A stretch of 64,000 bases of DNA from Prasinococcaceae sp. CCMP 1430. Lineage: Eukaryota; Prasinodermophyta; Palmophyllophyceae; Prasinococcales; Prasinococcaceae. The translations under genes and the position numbers were made by a program. Shown here piece after piece: positions 1 to 9,216 of the stretch. Position 1 is the stretch's first letter. Every line of letters starts with the position of its first letter. The DNA lies in assembly GCA_013416795.1 (NCBI GenBank), contig RQSC01000031.1:68757-132756 (forward strand), given 5' to 3'. The notes under the pieces were generated by a model. It did no database searches and had not been told where the DNA came from. It was given only the letters and a program-made list of their open reading frames with translations.

Positions 1-2
1 AC

Positions 3-422
3 AGTGGCGATCCGGCGGAGCGAGAGGAGGTCATCCTGCAGGGCACGCGGGCGGCGGGCGCGGCGGCCGCGGGTGGCGTGATCATCCTCGGCGCGCCCTC
101 GCTGCAGGCGTGGCTCGTCGCCGCCGAGCTCGGGCCCATTTCTGCGATAGCCGCGGCGCCGGCGGGGCCCTTCTCGGTCCACTTCTGGGCGCCCATGTCA
201 AAGTGGTTCATCTCGGGCGCGTCCTTCCTGGAGCTCGACCGGCCGACGGACAAGGTGTCACTGACGCTCTATTCGGCGCTCACGCTCACGGGCCTCTTCT
301 TCACGCGCTACTCGCTGCTCGTCACGCCGGTGAACTACATGCTCTGCGGCGTCAACGTCGCGCTCTTCGGCAGCTCGGCGTGGCACCTCGGCCGCAAGGT
401 CAAGGCAGACTACATCGACTGA
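3..422 (+). CDS. Mitochondrial pyruvate carrier subunit (MPC2-like), 5' partial
   Basis: This is the C-terminal part of a mitochondrial pyruvate carrier, which moves pyruvate across the inner mitochondrial membrane. The frame is open from the window edge (codons from base 3) and ends at TGA 420-422. Family hallmarks are HFWAPMSKWFISGASFLELD, then FTRYSLLVTPVNYMLCGVNV and a basic LGRKVKADY tail. RYS followed by VTP-N-Y is closer to MPC2 than to MPC1. There is no in-frame ATG before the carrier core (codon 78-80 is GTG), so the true start and any targeting peptide lie upstream of the window. About 25 Ala/Gly-rich residues precede the core. The gene converges with the HIBCH gene, with about 200 bp between them. 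The family call is firm; the MPC2 versus MPC1 choice is an inference from those motifs. Confidence 0.85.
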   Translation, partial: SGDPAEREEVILQGTRAAGAAAAGGVIILGAPSLQAWLVAAELGPISAIAAAPAGPFSVHFWAPMSKWFISGASFLELDRPTDKVSLTLYSALTLTGLFFTRYSLLVTPVNYMLCGVNVALFGSSAWHLGRKVKADYID

Positions 423-630
423 TGGCGCGCAGCCGCGAGCGGGCCTGCGAGCACGCGGGTGGAGGCGGCCGTCCTGCACCCGCCCACCACGGCCGCGCCG
501 ACGGGCGCCTGCGACATGCCTTGCGCGCCTGACCTAACTCGCCAGTGGCCCCGCGGGGCACGCGGCGCTCTCTCTTGCGTGCGGGCCGCAGGCCGCTGTC
601 AAAAATCGGGAATATTTCTTACACAGATAG

Positions 631-1899
631 TCACAGCTTTGCGGCCGCCGCGTACGGCGGCGGCGCGTCACCAAAGAGCTCCTCCTCCGGCGTGGCCATC
701 GGCTCGAAGAAGCGCTTGACGCTCTGCAGCGGCACCTCGTCGAGCGACGCGTTGGCCCACGTGGGCCTGTTGTCCTTGTCGACGAGGAGCGCGCGCACGC
801 CCTCCTTGAAGTCGGGCTCGGCGCACAGTCGCGTGACGACGCGGTACTCCATCGACAGGCAGTCGGCGAGCGACGATGCGCGCGCACCAGCCTCGAGCAC
901 GGCATGCGTGACGCGCAGCGAGAGTGGCGAGCCCTTTCGGATGCGCTCGTCCGCCACGACCGCCCAGGGCGCGTCCTCGCGCGCGAGCGCTTCGAGCGTG
1001 CCCTCGACGGTCATGCCCGCGCCGAAGCAGCGCTCGATACCAGCGAGGTCCAGCGAGCCCTCGACACCAACGTCGGCGGGCGGCGTGGAGAGCGAGTCGA
1101 GCGCGCGGCCGACAGCAGCAACGCCCTCGGGCATGCCTGCAAGGGCCGGCACGTCCACCGCGCTCACCACGCGCTCGCAGTCCGCCGAGCGCATGAAGTG
1201 CGTCGCCGCGCCACACGCGAGCGCATCGGCGCCGTTGATTGAGGCCCCCGTGAGCGCGAGGTACCAGCCGACGGAGTGCGCGAGGCGTGGCAGCACCCAG
1301 CTGGCGCCCACGTCGGGGAAGAGGCCGATGGCGCACTCGGGCATGGCGAGCTTGGTGTTTTCCGTGGCGACGCGGTACGCGCCATGCAGCGCCACGCCGC
1401 AGCCGCCACCCATGGTCACGCCGTCGAGCAGCGCGACGTGCGCGGCGCGCAGCGAGCTCACCGAGCAGTCGTGGCGGTACTCGCGCTTGAAGAAGCGCGC
1501 GCTGGCATCGTGGTCGTCGCCCATGGCCAGATCTTTGACGTCGCCGCCTGCGCAGAAGCCGCGCCCGGCGCCAGACAGCACGACGGCTCCGACGCTGGGC
1601 GTCGCGTCCCACTCGCCGTACTTGCGCGCGAGCGCATCGATCATGCCCTCTGAGAGCGCGTTGAGCACACGTGGGCGGTTGAGCACCGCGTGGCGCACCG
1701 ACGCAACACCTGTCGCGGGGAAGAGAACCTCCGGCTCGGGCGCCGCTGCAGTTGCCGCTGCCGACATCGCGAGCTGCCGCGTCGACGCGGGGGCGCCGTC
1801 GGCGCCGCCCGCGTCCTCGTACTCGAGGATGACCGCCGGCGGCGAGAGCTTGACGCCGAGGCGGCGCGCGCGAGAGGGGGCCGACGGCGCGTACGACAT
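631..1899 (-). CDS. HIBCH: 3-hydroxyisobutyryl-CoA hydrolase
   Basis: A crotonase-fold hydrolase of 422 residues that should release 3-hydroxyisobutyrate from its CoA ester in mitochondrial valine breakdown. The oxyanion-hole stretch [13 protein letters not shown] lies near residue 100. The glycine-rich turn [13 protein letters not shown] is followed by [16 protein letters not shown], the signature separating HIBCH from ordinary enoyl-CoA hydratases, with the catalytic Glu in MPE. The C-terminal half has the usual HIBCH helical region ending [21 protein letters not shown] chose the ATG at 1899 because the frame upstream of it is only a CA/TG microsatellite. A second Met about 44 codons in (MSAAATAAA) is possible. 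The stretch between the two Mets could be a targeting peptide. The product name is secure; its location is inferred. Confidence 0.9.
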   Translation of the reverse strand: MSYAPSAPSRARRLGVKLSPPAVILEYEDAGGADGAPASTRQLAMSAAATAAAPEPEVLFPATGVASVRHAVLNRPRVLNALSEGMIDALARKYGEWDATPSVGAVVLSGAGRGFCAGGDVKDLAMGDDHDASARFFKREYRHDCSVSSLRAAHVALLDGVTMGGGCGVALHGAYRVATENTKLAMPECAIGLFPDVGASWVLPRLAHSVGWYLALTGASINGADALACGAATHFMRSADCERVVSAVDVPALAGMPEGVAAVGRALDSLSTPPADVGVEGSLDLAGIERCFGAGMTVEGTLEALAREDAPWAVVADERIRKGSPLSLRVTHAVLEAGARASSLADCLSMEYRVVTRLCAEPDFKEGVRALLVDKDNRPTWANASLDEVPLQSVKRFFEPMATPEEELFGDAPPPYAAAAKL

Positions 1900-1939
1900 C
1901 GGCCGCGCGCCGCCAGACGGCGTGCGGAGCGGCTGGCAG

Positions 1940-1940
<1 letters not shown>

Positions 1941-1997
<57 letters not shown>

Positions 1998-2135
1998 GGT
2001 GTGTGTGTGTGTGTGCGTGCGCGCGCGCGTGTGTGTGTGCGCGCGTGTGTGTGCGCGCGCGCGTGTGCGTGTGTGTGTGTGTGCGCGTGCGTGTGTGCGT
2101 GTGTGTGCGTGCGTGTGTGTGCGTGTGTGTGTGTC
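1941..2135. repeat. (CA)28 tract followed by TG/CG alternating tract, inverted
   Basis: A pure (CA)28 run fills 1941-1996. After the short break AAGG the sequence continues as TG repeats interrupted by CG (about 1999-2135). CA followed by TG on one strand is self-complementary, so the region can form a long hairpin. The alternating purine-pyrimidine sequence also favours Z-DNA. It lies just upstream of the HIBCH start codon. The His-Thr and Cys-Val runs it encodes in open frames are not protein. Confidence 0.9.
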
Positions 2136-2518
2136 GGTGTGCCACCGCGCGCACTGTCAGGCCGCCACCGCGCCAAGAGGTCAAGGTTTCGTTCCAAAGT
2201 CAGGGCCGGTCTCCCGAGTTTGGGTAAATTCTACACGAAATAGGGTTTGTGGCTAAGTACCGCGCAGCCGCCGCCGCGGCGGCTGCGCGCTGCCACAGCG
2301 AGGGCGCACGCCGCGGGCCCTGTGGGCGCCCGGCGGGGAGAGCGCTGGACGGGGGAAGGGCGGGGAGAGCGGCGAGGGCCGCGGCGCAGGGGGGGGCAGG
2401 CGGGCTGCGTCGCGCGCCGCGCGGCGTGTGTCGCAGGCGCCCTCCCGATATCGCAAGCGCCAACTTTTTTCTTTTTTCTTTTTCTTTTTTTACGACCGCC
2501 GAGCACAGGGGTGAGCGC
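2136..2518. other. Intergenic region with polypyrimidine tract
   Basis: I see no gene here. The stretch between the microsatellite and the end of the coproporphyrinogen oxidase gene holds GC-rich low-complexity DNA. It also has a strongly T-rich run at about 2465-2491 (T interrupted by C), immediately past the CPOX stop codon. On the CPOX strand this is an A-rich run just downstream of the stop and may be part of the 3' end signal. Confidence 0.5.
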
Positions 2519-3548
2519 TCACGCGAGCAGGTCTGCGCGGCGCGCCCAGTCCTCGGGCTCCCTGTCGAGGCGGAGGTGCTCCCAGCAGCGGTACTCCTCG
2601 GGGCTCTCCGCCTCGTCCGGCAGGCTCGCCATGTAGTCCCAGCACACCATGGGCGGCGCGCTCACCATGATGGACTCCATGCGGCCGCCGCCGAGGCCGA
2701 AGCGTACGCCGCGGTCATACAAGAGGTTGAACTCGATGTAGCGCCCGCGCCGCAGCATCTGCCACCGCCGCTCGCGCTCGCCAAAGGCGTCCGAGCCGCG
2801 GCGCTGCGCGATGTGCAAGTAAGAGTCCATGAAGCCGTCCCCAACTGCGCGCGTGAAGGCCTCCGCGCCCTCGCACCCCAGGTCGTCGTAGAACACGCCG
2901 CCCACGCCGCGCCGCTCGTTGCGTGCGGGGATGGCGAAGTACTCGTCGCACCAGCGCTTGTAGCGGTCGTATGCGTTCGAGCCGTCGCCCTCGCCGCCCT
3001 CATTTTCGCTCGCAGGGGCGTGCTCGTCGCAGAGGTCCTTCCAGAAGCGGTGGAACTCCGCCACGTCGCGCTCGTGAAGGTACGCGGGGGTGAGGTCCGC
3101 GCCGCCGCCGAACCACTCGCCGCCGCCCTCAACCTGGAAGCGCCGCACGTCGGCTCGGAAGGTGGGCACGTGCGGGTTGGCGCTGTGAAACACCAGCGAG
3201 AGCGCCTCCGCCGAGTACGCCTGCCCGCCCGCCGCGTCGACGCCCGGTCGGCCGCGGGAGCTCATCGCGGACGCGCGCTCAGCCGAGAGCGTGCCGCGCA
3301 CCACGCTCACGTTGGCGGCGGCCTTCTCGAAGAGCCGGCCTCCCTCCATGACGCGGGTGATCCCGTAGCCCTCCGCGCCTTCCCCCCGCTCCCAGCGGTC
3401 GATGCAGAACGATGCACCTGAGCCGTCGGCGGCCTCGGCGGCCTCGCAGATGGCCGCCTGCGTGTCGAGGACGTACTGCTCGAAGCCCGCCGCCGCTGCC
3501 TCGCACGCGCTCCTGCGCGCCCGCGGCGCTGCGCCCGCGCGCCGCCGC
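2519..3548 (-). CDS. CPOX: Coproporphyrinogen III oxidase, oxygen-dependent (5' end lost in gap)
   Basis: The enzyme decarboxylates coproporphyrinogen III to protoporphyrinogen IX in heme and chlorophyll synthesis, normally in the plastid of algae. The whole catalytic domain is present: CIDRWERGEGAEGYGITRV, VSVVRG, LVFHSANPHVPT with the conserved His, GGGADLTPAYLHERDV, VGGVFYDDLG, and the C-terminal RGRYIEFNLLYDRGVRFGL and RMESIMVSAPP. The stop is TGA (2519-2521). The frame runs into the N gap at 3549. It continues beyond the gap to about 3646 but without an ATG, so the start and plastid-targeting peptide lie in or past the gap. The stretch next to the gap (FEQYVLDTQAAICEA) aligns with the start of the bacterial HemF fold, so little or no catalytic sequence is missing. 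An insertion with SENEGGEGDGS sits in a surface loop. Confidence 0.93.
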
Positions 3549-3568
3549 NNNNNNNNNNNNNNNNNNNN
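3549..3568. other. Assembly gap (20 N)
   Basis: Twenty Ns interrupt the 5' part of the coproporphyrinogen oxidase gene. The real length of the missing DNA is unknown. Confidence 0.99.
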
Positions 3569-3598
3569 TGTGCGCGTGGGGCGGCGTCGCCCCGCGCG

Positions 3599-3641
3599 CT
3601 GGGGTGGGGTGGGGTGGGAGTGGGAGTGGGAGTGGGGGCGC
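3599..3641 (+). repeat. G-rich tract, possible G-quadruplex
   Basis: Successive runs of three to five Gs separated by single T or AGT units give more than four G-tracts within 43 bases, which matches the simple G-quadruplex pattern. It lies between the divergent CPOX and flavoprotein genes, whose shared upstream region is only about 280 bp, so a promoter role is possible but not shown. Confidence 0.6.
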
Positions 3642-3852
3642 CACACGCCGCGCGTCAGGCGCGGCGGCGCGCCCGCGGGTGATCAGGTGACCAGGGAGGG
3701 TGGTGGTGCAAAGCCTGTGTGTGTGCCTTTGGGGGTTGGGGGAGAGGGGGGAAGGGTGAGCGCCGCCGCCCAGCGTGCGCTCACGCGCGCGCGTTCGCGG
3801 GTGTGCTGGGCGACGTGCACGGTCGTAGCGGAGGCGGCAGGAGCGGGCGGCG

Positions 3853-5684
3853 ATGCAGGCAGAGGGGCTGCTTCGGCGCGCGGCGCTGCTGCGTAGTCCG
3901 TTAATGCGCCGCGCGCCGCGCGCGGGTCAGGCGCCGAAGGCGGCGGCGGCACGCACGCGCGCGGCGCGGCGAACTGGGGACGGCGCTGGTGGCTGCCACC
4001 GCGCTCGCTCGCTCGCGGTGCATGCGGCGGTTGGGGATGCGATAGATGACGCGGGCGACAACGATCCCCCCCGCCACGTGGTGGTCTGCGGCGGTGGTGC
4101 GGCGGGCCTCACGGCCGCGTATTTTGCGGCGGAGTGCGGCGCACGCGTCACCGTCCTCGAGCGCACCAAGGAGGCCGGGAAGAAGATCCTCATCAGCGGC
4201 GGCACGCGCTGCAACGTGCTCCCGAGTTCGGTTGAGCTCGAGCGCGATTTCTTCAGCAGCGCCAAGGCGGGGGCGCTCCGGCAGGCGTTCGCCACCTGGA
4301 CACTTCAGGGCGCGCGCGACTGGCTCGACGAGGTCGGACTCGACATGGATGTCGAAGAGGAAACTGGGAAAGTGTTTCCGAGGAGCGGCTCCGCCCGCGA
4401 AGTGCGCGATCTGCTCGTGCGAGGGTGCCTCGACCGCGGCGTCGTGCTGCGCTACAACACGCCCATCGTGGGTCTCGCTCCGCAGACGAAATGGGAGAAT
4501 GACGGTGCCGGTGGTGTCACCAACGGCGTTGACAGCAGCGAGGGCGACCCTGGGCTGGACGAGAACGCGCCGCGGTGGGTGTGCGAGCTCCCCGATGGTG
4601 AGCAAATGTGCGCCGATCGCGTCGTGCTCGCCACGGGCGGCTACTCCTTTCCGGCGCTCGGCACCGATGGCGCGGGCCATCGCCTGCTTAAGGCCATGCC
4701 GCCGCCGATGCGCCACACACTCGTCGAGCCCTACCCGGCGCTCACCCCGCTCACAGGGCCGCACCCGGGCGGCGCCAGACTGCAAGGCGTGAGCCTCGAG
4801 GTGGATCTCTCCGTGAAATACGCCAGCGGCGCTAAGGGCGCTAAAAAGGGCAAGGGCAAACGCCGCAAGGCAATTGCCTCCAACCGGCCCGGCTTTCTGT
4901 TTAGCCACAAGGGATACAGCGGCCCCGCGGTGCTCGACGCGTCGCACCACGCTGTCATGGCGATCGAAAAGGCAAAGAAAGCGAGGGCGCAGGGACAGCA
5001 CGGAGGCGGGAGCGGCGAGGACGGGGACGACGGCGAGGACCTTGGGCCCTTGCCAACAGTGCAGGTAAACTGGACCGGTGAGACGCGCGAGGAGTGGACC
5101 GCGCGCCTGGACCCTGCCAACAAACCCGGGCGATCGCCACTGGTGCTGGGTCGTCTGCGCGGCGTGCTCCCCGTTCGCCTCGCCGAGGCGCTCCTCGACG
5201 AGGTTGGAATCGACGCGCAGGTGAGGCGCGCGCGGGCCTGGGCATGCGCCTTCAAACCCAGGCATGCGCTACGCATTGCCTAGACTAGAGGGCGCCATGC
5301 GCGTTACTGACCTACTCACGCGCGCGCACATCCGTGCGTTTCAAACAAAATGGTCCTACGGGCGCATCCGATGAAAAGGCCCGCGTGGCAGATCTCCGCA
5401 AGGTGCAGCGCTCTGCTCTGCTGGATATTCTCACGTCGTACGACATCCCCTATGATGGCCATCAGGGCTACGCCAAGGCCGAGGTGACTGGCGGTGGAGT
5501 GCCGCTAAGCGAGCTCGACCCACGCACATGGGAGAGCGCGCGGCTGCCTGGCGTGCACATCATCGGCGAGCTGACTGACGTCTTTGGGCGAATCGGTGGC
5601 TTCAATTTCCTCTTTGCGTGGACGAGCGGACGGGCGGCAGGAGTAGCGGCGGCCACAGGGCGGATTGCCCGGCCCGACGCATGA
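3853..5684 (+). CDS. HI0933/YhiN-type NAD(P)/FAD-dependent oxidoreductase, two exons
   Basis: A flavoprotein of the HI0933-like (YhiN/BaiN) family; the physiological substrate is unknown. Residues from about 75 carry the dinucleotide-binding motif VVVCGGGAAGLTAAYFAA, then LERTKEAGKKILISGGTRCN, which is diagnostic of the family. VLATGGYSFPALGTDGAGH and GFLFSHKGYSGPAVLDAS follow. The first exon ends at 5220 (GID-A-Q, donor GTGAGG). A second exon from about 5379 (after AAAAG, with TTACTGAC upstream as a likely branch point) restores the family's C-terminus: AEVTGGGVPLSELDPRTWES, LPGVHIIGELTDV and FNFLFAWTSGRAAG. The phase is 0 on both sides and the intron is 158 nt. The stop is TGA at 5682. About 70 Ala/Arg-rich residues before the FAD motif suggest an organelle-targeting peptide. 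Start 3853 is the first ATG; 3904 is an alternative. Confidence 0.87.
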
Positions 5685-5742
5685 CGCTCTTGAATATCAG
5701 TATCATGGGTGCGCTCGGGGCCGACTAATCGTACTGTACGGA

Positions 5743-8523
5743 TTATTCACTGCTCAGCATAGCATTGCAAAGCGCCTGCTCTGCGGCCGTGCGCACGCGC
5801 GTTGACACGCCCACATCCGCGTTCACCGCGTTGAGTACTTGCGAGTCGTGTGAGATGAGACCGTCACCATGCGCATCGAATTGTACTGCGGCGCTGAAGG
5901 CCGCCGCGATAGTGACGCACTCATCGCACGGACGCGTTGCCGCGGAGTAGGGGTCAACGCTCGGCTTTGCCGGGTCTGTTTGTCTCCCCTCGGTTTCTTG
6001 CACGATATTTGAGGAGCCTGACGCACAAGCTGACGCGAGCCTGCGTGCACGTGCAAGTGGCACAAGAGCGTTTGCTACCGCGCTTGGCGCGGTCAACGCG
6101 CCCAACAATAGCTGCAGGTGCGCACGCGCACTGCGTGTGTCTGCGTCAGGCTCGTTCGAAGAGACGCTGCAGGCACGTAGTCCAGCGCGCACGATCGCGG
6201 TCGTTGCGGCAACACTGTTGACACTTGCATCAGTGGCATTGACGACCCTGTCCGAGTCATCACCCGCACCTTCCTGTGGTGCCTGCGATGAGCGTCCTAT
6301 GTCGTGTGCCCCCTCGCCTTCGCTGTCTCGCAGGTTGTGCCCCCAGCGCAGTACGTGTAGCGCAAACCAGTACCAAGACGTGCAGACTTTCGGTTGCATC
6401 TGCGTGGCCTGGATGAGGCGAGCGCGGATGGCACGATCTGCCGGTACCATGCAAAAGAAATGTCCCGACGCACGAACAACCTCGCGCAGGCCACCGCGTG
6501 CGCCCCCAGCAAAGAGCCATGGATGCTTGGAGCGCAACATTGGCAGAGCGAGGTCAACATACGCACGCGATCGCGACATTGCGCCGGAGCGTTTCACGCG
6601 GTACCAGCTCGAAAGCCCACCAACTTTGTGTGTCTGCACCCCTCGCGCGAGCATGGTCAGCCAGAGGGAGTAATCCTCGTTGCCGAAGATCATGTCTAGG
6701 GGATAGCCCCCAGCCGCTTCAAAGACGCCTCTACTGAAGACAGTTGTAACCGGAAATGGGCCGCGCTGCGCCGCGTAACTGAGAGTCATATTCGGAGCTA
6801 GAAACCACACGCTCCCGACAGCAGGGTCGTCGCCAAAGGTTGCCTGATCGGCGTACAGTAACTGCGCGCGCCCGTGCGTCGCGCGCAGCCCTAGCGCAAC
6901 CCGCGCAAGAAAATCTGGCGCGAGCACGTCGTCTGCATCCAGTGGCAGCACGTAGGGCGCGCGTGCCAGCTCGAAGATAGCGCGATTGCGAGTAGCTGCT
7001 AATCCCAAGTTGGACGCGGAGCGCTCGATAACAATCCGGTGCTGATAGTGAGGGCACCCCGAATGCTCATCACAGCCGTATCGCGCGCGTGCGGAGCTCG
7101 CTTTTGTTTCGAGAGTAGAGGAGAAGTCGTCGATTGCGCCCTGCGCTACGTCGGCGCATGTCGCCTTCGAGAGTCTGCCGTCTGCAGGAGCTTTGTTCCG
7201 CGGCAACATGACGCCATTGCTCGGCACGGGCGGGCTATGATCGTCGACGACAATGAGCTCCCAGGCGACGAAGCTCTGCGCGAACACCGATGCAACGGCG
7301 TCGCGGACGAAGCGTTCCTGAGCGTAGCATGGCACGATGACGCTGAAAAGCGGACGCTCGGGAGACCACGTCTGCCCATCCCAGCCGTACCAAGCGGTTT
7401 GTTCTGCGGTTGTCAACTTGATAGAGGGCTGTGGAAATGTGCAGCGAGGCGTAGTACTGGTGTCCATCGGGGATTCGGATGCAGGGAGATCTTCTGAATT
7501 CCAACAGCAGCTTCGTCGCTTGCATTGGCGCGCGTTGAAGCCCTGCTCTGGAGAGCCACAGTCCATTCGTCTTCCTGTCGCAAGAGCAGCAAATCCATAA
7601 CCTATCCCTGGCGCGAGCACGCGCGCGCTGGCATTGGCGTGCGGCTCGTGTGGCATCCGACACACGCCATGCACGGGCACGTCTGCTTCTGACTCCTTCA
7701 TGTCCATCGCAGAGATTCTGCGCACGGAAGGCGCGTAACACCTGGGGTATCCCTTCTCGCGCGCCCCAACCAGAGCTCTGGCGGCCTTCGCAGCAGCTCG
7801 CCTGATGCTCCCGAGCATGCGTGTGGCCAACGAGATTTTCAGGTCGCCAGCAGTGGCCCCGCCGCCCGTAGCCGTCATGCTCCGCGTCTGGAGTTGATGC
7901 TGTCCTTCATGCCCCCCTCCGCCCGTGCTTTCCTGCTGCATGCTGCCAGAGGGCAGTCCTTCTGTGTCCTCGCCCCTCCAGCAGCACCCGACGGCTAAGC
8001 AGTCCTCTGCGCGTATTCCGTCAAAGCCGCAGCCCGCTGCGGTACGCAAGTCGTAAGAGCTCTCGTCGCAGTTGCCTAGATCTGATTCGACGCGACTAAT
8101 CCCAGCAACAACACCACTCTTGCCCCCCGCTGACAGACGCACGCGCGAGCTGCCGCGTGCCGTTGCTTCGCTGTCGGTCAAGACAACATCTGCAGCTTTG
8201 GAGGTCATGAAGAGCCGTTCGCGCGAATAGCCCACTTGCACTCCACATCGCGTGTCCAACACAACGTCACGGTGTGCTGCTGTTGCACCCGTGCCTCCTG
8301 ACGGCCTGCTTGAGGACACTGTGTTGCCTTCAGCAGGCCACGACACCCAGCGTCGCGACAGTGTGGGACCTAGCAGAGCTGTGAACGGTGAGGCGCTGCC
8401 TAATATCGCAAGCAACAGCAATGGCGCGGCTGCAAGCATCAACAGCAGCAGCAATAGCAGCAGCAGCGCATGCACTCGCGGAGGCGCGCACCGCCACGAG
8501 CGCCGCGCCGCACGCCGCCGCAT
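5743..8523 (-). CDS. Trefoil-domain GT2-family glycosyltransferase, type II membrane protein
   Basis: A 926-residue protein, probably in the Golgi, that should transfer a sugar from a nucleotide-sugar donor. A basic N-terminus and a Leu-rich membrane anchor (residues about 20-42) come first. A P-type trefoil domain follows (about 151-190: Arg, GCGFDGI, then Cys and GCCW), then a second (about 320-365: CGSPEQGFNARQCKRRSCCW). A GT2 (GT-A) catalytic domain starts with FSVIVPCYAQERFVRDAV, continues through ELIVVDDHSPP and SNLGLAATRNRAI, and has the metal-binding acidic motif PLDADDVL near residue 526. GNEDYSLWLTMLARG matches the distal acidic ED motif. The C-terminal about 250 residues are not recognised; they include DAHGDGLISHDS, a weak EF-hand-like loop. 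The in-frame codon further upstream is TTG, so I use ATG 8523. I see no intron. Confidence 0.87.
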   Translation of the reverse strand: MRRRAARRSWRCAPPRVHALLLLLLLLLMLAAAPLLLLAILGSASPFTALLGPTLSRRWVSWPAEGNTVSSSRPSGGTGATAAHRDVVLDTRCGVQVGYSRERLFMTSKAADVVLTDSEATARGSSRVRLSAGGKSGVVAGISRVESDLGNCDESSYDLRTAAGCGFDGIRAEDCLAVGCCWRGEDTEGLPSGSMQQESTGGGGHEGQHQLQTRSMTATGGGATAGDLKISLATRMLGSIRRAAAKAARALVGAREKGYPRCYAPSVRRISAMDMKESEADVPVHGVCRMPHEPHANASARVLAPGIGYGFAALATGRRMDCGSPEQGFNARQCKRRSCCWNSEDLPASESPMDTSTTPRCTFPQPSIKLTTAEQTAWYGWDGQTWSPERPLFSVIVPCYAQERFVRDAVASVFAQSFVAWELIVVDDHSPPVPSNGVMLPRNKAPADGRLSKATCADVAQGAIDDFSSTLETKASSARARYGCDEHSGCPHYQHRIVIERSASNLGLAATRNRAIFELARAPYVLPLDADDVLAPDFLARVALGLRATHGRAQLLYADQATFGDDPAVGSVWFLAPNMTLSYAAQRGPFPVTTVFSRGVFEAAGGYPLDMIFGNEDYSLWLTMLARGVQTHKVGGLSSWYRVKRSGAMSRSRAYVDLALPMLRSKHPWLFAGGARGGLREVVRASGHFFCMVPADRAIRARLIQATQMQPKVCTSWYWFALHVLRWGHNLRDSEGEGAHDIGRSSQAPQEGAGDDSDRVVNATDASVNSVAATTAIVRAGLRACSVSSNEPDADTRSARAHLQLLLGALTAPSAVANALVPLARARRLASACASGSSNIVQETEGRQTDPAKPSVDPYSAATRPCDECVTIAAAFSAAVQFDAHGDGLISHDSQVLNAVNADVGVSTRVRTAAEQALCNAMLSSE

Positions 8524-9216
8524 CGCCGCCAAGCGCGCGCAGCGGCGAGCACAACGAATCCCGCGCGCGACGGCGCCGCAGGCGCGGCCCCGCTTGCGTG
8601 TGTGGCGCGCCCCGCGCTCGCGCCCGACCCCTCTGTCCGGCGCAGGGCGCCCGCGCGCGCTGCTGCTGCCTGCCTTCGGTGCTGCTGCTGCCAGCGCCTA
8701 CGCGCCAAGACATCACACAGTGTTGAGCACATGTCAAAATCAAAGCCTTTTTGCCCCACCTTGTTTTTCTTTGTTGCTGAGCGTCATCATACTCTGCCGC
8801 TCCTTCCACGCGGCGACGTCAAAGCCACACTCCGTCAACCTTCGCATCAACTCACACGACGCGAGCACGCAAAGGCGCCCATGGGTTCCCCGGGGCGCGA
8901 GGCGCCAGCACCGGTGTGTGCTGCACGCGGTCGCGCCGGCCGCGCCCGCGCAGCGCGCGCGGAAGGCGAGGCCCGTCCTAGGCGGGGACGCGGACGCCGC
9001 GACCGAACTGTGTTGTGGCCGGAGGATTACGCCACTCCGGCTATCTCGTGCACAGGCGAGCGAGCGGCGCGCCAGGAGGTCACAACGGTATTACAGATTG
9101 GTAGTTGCATTAGAGCAGACAGATACAAGCAGAGTAGCATGTGAGTGCTTGGCAATTTTGGTGTGCGCAGGGCCTCGTTCGCGACGTCGCGTCAACGGCA
9201 TGGTGGCATCGCGTCG
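8524..9216. other. Intergenic region, probable promoter of the GT2-trefoil gene
   Basis: About 690 bp separate the start of the trefoil glycosyltransferase from the 3' end of the Stealth gene on the same strand. I see no convincing protein in either strand and no tRNA-like B box. A locally AT-richer stretch with T-runs lies at about 8735-8800. Confidence 0.5.

Noticed and set aside
545-2227. 560-codon plus-strand frame across HIBCH
   Set aside because: It is the antisense shadow of the HIBCH gene plus the CA/TG repeat. It has no motif, and the opposite strand matches a real family over its whole length.
3901-5265. 454-codon minus-strand frame in the flavoprotein gene
   Set aside because: It is an antisense shadow; the plus strand carries the GGGAAGLTAAYFAA FAD motif and the rest of the HI0933 pattern.
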